64,000 bases of DNA from Hydractinia symbiolongicarpus (Eukaryota > Cnidaria > Hydrozoa > Anthoathecata > Hydractiniidae): assembly GCF_029227915.1 (NCBI RefSeq), contig NC_079877.1, forward strand, positions 25,509,851 through 25,573,850, read 5' to 3'. Each line of letters begins with the position of its first letter. Position 1 is the first letter of the stretch. The notes under the pieces are model-generated. The model was not told the origin of the DNA, searched no databases, and saw only the letters and a program-made list of their open reading frames with translations. Shown piece by piece: positions 61,540-64,000 of this stretch. Made by a program: the position numbers and the translations under genes.

Positions 61540-62985
61540 CTACAATTACAATCAAAAAAAATTCAAAAAGAAAAATACTTGATTTTGATGCTGTTATTAT
61601 CAACAATTATAAAAGATGAAAACATGAGAATTAGTCCCAATGGTTCTACCTTTTTAAAAACAATTCTTTGACTTGGTGATAATATTCTATATGCTTCTTT
61701 AGATCGTGGCGTCAATAACTATACATTTAGTAAAAAAGATTAAAAATACATAAAAAGTTGCTTTTCCAGGACTGAAATTGCAGTTGCAGATAACCTATTT
61801 CCAAGCTTCCATGTATTAAATGTCATTATATGGTAGCCTTGAAATTCGAATTTGCTGCTCTGCTGAGAAAAAATATCTTTACTGTAATTATTTCAAATAA
61901 AATAGCACAAATTATTACAGAAACAAATTCTTTGATTAAATGTTGATTTCACAAGGTTCAATCAAATTCCTTACACGCACGGTTTATGTTTTTTTCACTC
62001 AAAGTTGAGGAAATATTGAAAAAAACAAGGTGTGCCAAAAAATGAACTGGAGATGAGTACAATCATTTGAAATAAATAAACTGAATAAACACATTAGAAG
62101 GAAAGAAGTTTGATTTTAGCAAAAGAAATTGTGTATCATATTAGTTTTTTTTCCAATATGAGACATGACAAAAAAGTCCCTGGACTGGAGAGGCATAGTT
62201 TACATTGAAACTTTTGCGGATGATCTTGGTGTGTAAAAAATGTTTATTACCATTGTTTTGGCCGTTAAACTGCCATTTTCAGGTCATAGTCACATATAAA
62301 GTGAAAATTTGTAAGTATAAATACGTGATTTGTTACATAATAACAATCAAAATGTTGTCGATAATACAAAATTTGGTGAACAAGTGGTGGTGTTTTCAGT
62401 TTAAAAGAATCTTTTTGCTTGAACATTAACCAGATGGTTGGAAGTTGCAAGAAATCGAATAATGGTAATGAACATTGGCTCTGAGTCATGGTTGTAGGAA
62501 TCAATCGTGATATTTTTGAAGGTATCAAAAATTTATACTTCAAAGTATATGCCAGTGTTGTTACTCCACCTCTACATAGACTAGTTTAATCACAAAGAAC
62601 AAGATAAAAAATTAAATGTTGTTTTACGTTTTAATATCATTGCACTTTGTGACACATAATATCTGCCGCATATATTTTTAATATGATTTCCAATTTACAG
62701 CTATATTTCTTGATATTGGGTTACTTTCTACAAAATGCTTTATTGTGAAAAATTCATATTAAAATTCTAGTCTATTCAAAATTTTACATAAGGTCGATAG
62801 AAACACAATAAACTTTGGCAAGAGAACATTAAACAAAATCAAATTCAGAATTTGAACAAAAGTACATCGTGGAGGTTGCATTTCATAATTTGTTCTCTTG
62901 GTTCATTGGAGTGATTTAAAATTTTAATTCTCATCAAAAAATATATGGTATAATCTTCAAATACTAAATTTAAAAGTCAAAATAC

Positions 62986-63029
62986 CTCCTTGAAGTCACT
63001 TCCCAAACTTCTGTGTTGTCTGTCTCCAT
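62986..63029 (-). CDS. Array gene, first coding exon (start codon)
   Basis: The exon spans 62986-63038 after a CATTTTTTTCAG acceptor, so a non-coding 5' exon lies further right. ATG at 63029-63027 opens METDNTEVWEVTSR and an in-frame TGA six bases upstream fixes this ATG as the first one. Donor GGAG|GTATTT, phase 2. There is no signal peptide, so the product is predicted intracellular unless another promoter adds one. Confidence 0.55.
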
Positions 63030-63039
63030 GTTTCAATTC

Positions 63040-64000
63040 TGAAAAAAATGAAAAAGGTGCAGTGGACATTATTAGTTGAGTTGATGTGTGAAAATGATTG
63101 ACGTTTAAGCGTAGTTAGTTAATATTTTTCAAGAGAGAAAATATTCCATAAAGGGATACAAAACAAAAAAACTGTTGCAGTTTATGATCCACTTTGCTCC
63201 TCTTGTACCATATTTAGAGACAATGGTCTTGCTAAGCAAAAAATTTCATTTCTTAGACGTGGGTTCAAATATTGCCTGGTTCATAGTTTTTTTGAACTCA
63301 GGTCTATGTTGTGAGAAGTGCAAGTGTTGCTTTTCTTCTTATCAAATGTGGCAGCAAACCTTGTAATATCTCTAATACTGTGTTTGCACTGAAAACTTAT
63401 GTGGAGTCAAACAAAAACAGAGTTAGAAACAGAAAATGTTCATCCAGTTACATTCATTGGTCAAAATGCATAAATTAATTTGGAGACTTTTCATTTAATA
63501 AATGATTCATAATTGCGTGAACGCCAAATGCGATAGCAGTAGTACGATAACGGAAAATATTAAGTTGATAATTAACAGGAATTGAGAAATTAGTATCTTG
63601 CTTGTGGAAACGGTTGTAGCTTTGATACTAATTTATAAAAGCTGTCCCTAAAATTTTGCACCCTCTCTGAACATGGTACTACATTGTGAAAGGACTAGCC
63701 GAGGTAAGCCACAAGTAACTATGTGCTCCAACGTTGAACACTCTGTGGAGCTCTTAACAAGAGATGTAAACTGTGCCACACATTCAGAAGCGCCTTGGTA
63801 CAGTTATATAGTAAATGAAGTGAAGTGCACACAACTTAATGGTGTTTCTGGTGTAATATGTTTTTGAAAAAATAACTTTTCAAAATTTAAGCTAGAATAA
63901 AAACACAGATTATGATCCGTTGTTACCCCGTCAAAGCAAAAACGGCTGGCCAACCTTTTTTATTTTTCAGAGAATGTTCCCGGTGAAAGTTACAAAAATT
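63040..64000. other. Upstream stretch, no firm gene
   Basis: A plus-strand frame at 63673-63867 (Cys-containing, 64 codons) includes a good donor-like GAG|GTAAGC at 63702 and could touch an exon, but there is no family match. Otherwise AT-rich. Confidence 0.3.

Overview
The window looks like AT-rich metazoan nuclear DNA, with long introns, canonical GT-AG splice sites and dense degenerate transposable elements. TTAGGG-type telomere-like motifs, Penelope-like GIY-YIG retroelements, Helitron, piggyBac and pogo-type MITEs, and a transposase with a tesmin/TSO1-like CXC tail suggest a cnidarian or another early-branching animal. That placement is inference only. No bacterial-type genes, tRNAs, rRNAs or CRISPR arrays were seen.

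Layout. 1-9.9 kb is repeat-derived: a broken LINE reverse transcriptase (minus), Helitron-like and piggyBac-like non-autonomous elements, a 5'-truncated Penelope-like endonuclease with a hammerhead-like motif after it, and a mini-Helitron. 10.26-15.45 kb holds one apparently intact three-exon plus-strand gene for a DDE-type transposase-like protein (924 aa when spliced). All three exons join in frame, and the introns carry a Helitron, a LINE tail and a MITE. 15.5-24.9 kb is mostly non-coding and MITE-rich, with several candidate minus-strand exons. 24.95-50.4 kb is a tandem array of about 0.85-kb units, 29 of them carrying a shared core motif, with trimeric and dimeric higher-order periods and a CCCTAA block in most units. 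50.4-64 kb contains the 5' exons of a minus-strand gene, with Helitron, Penelope and MITE insertions in its introns.

Main result. The tandem array does not appear to be an inert satellite. Nearly every unit carries, on the minus strand, a 48-bp segment bounded by a TTTTAG acceptor and a GTGAGT donor. It is open in only one of three phases (phase 1), and that is the phase handed over by the upstream exons at 62986-63029, 61497-61539, 60055-60184, 57945-58196 and the 24-bp microexon 51892-51915. There are 28 such exons in the main array, a diverged but intact one at 49849-49896, and a more diverged 57-bp one at 50299-50355. If spliced, the gene would encode an unrecognised N-terminal region (about 164 aa) followed by roughly 29 copies of a 16-residue Ser/Thr-rich repeat (TSSPSIGHEGTASLRQ). 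I recognise no known family. The 3' end of the gene is unresolved; candidate downstream exons are at 23818-23867, 23599-23628, 22697-22744 and 20942-20989.
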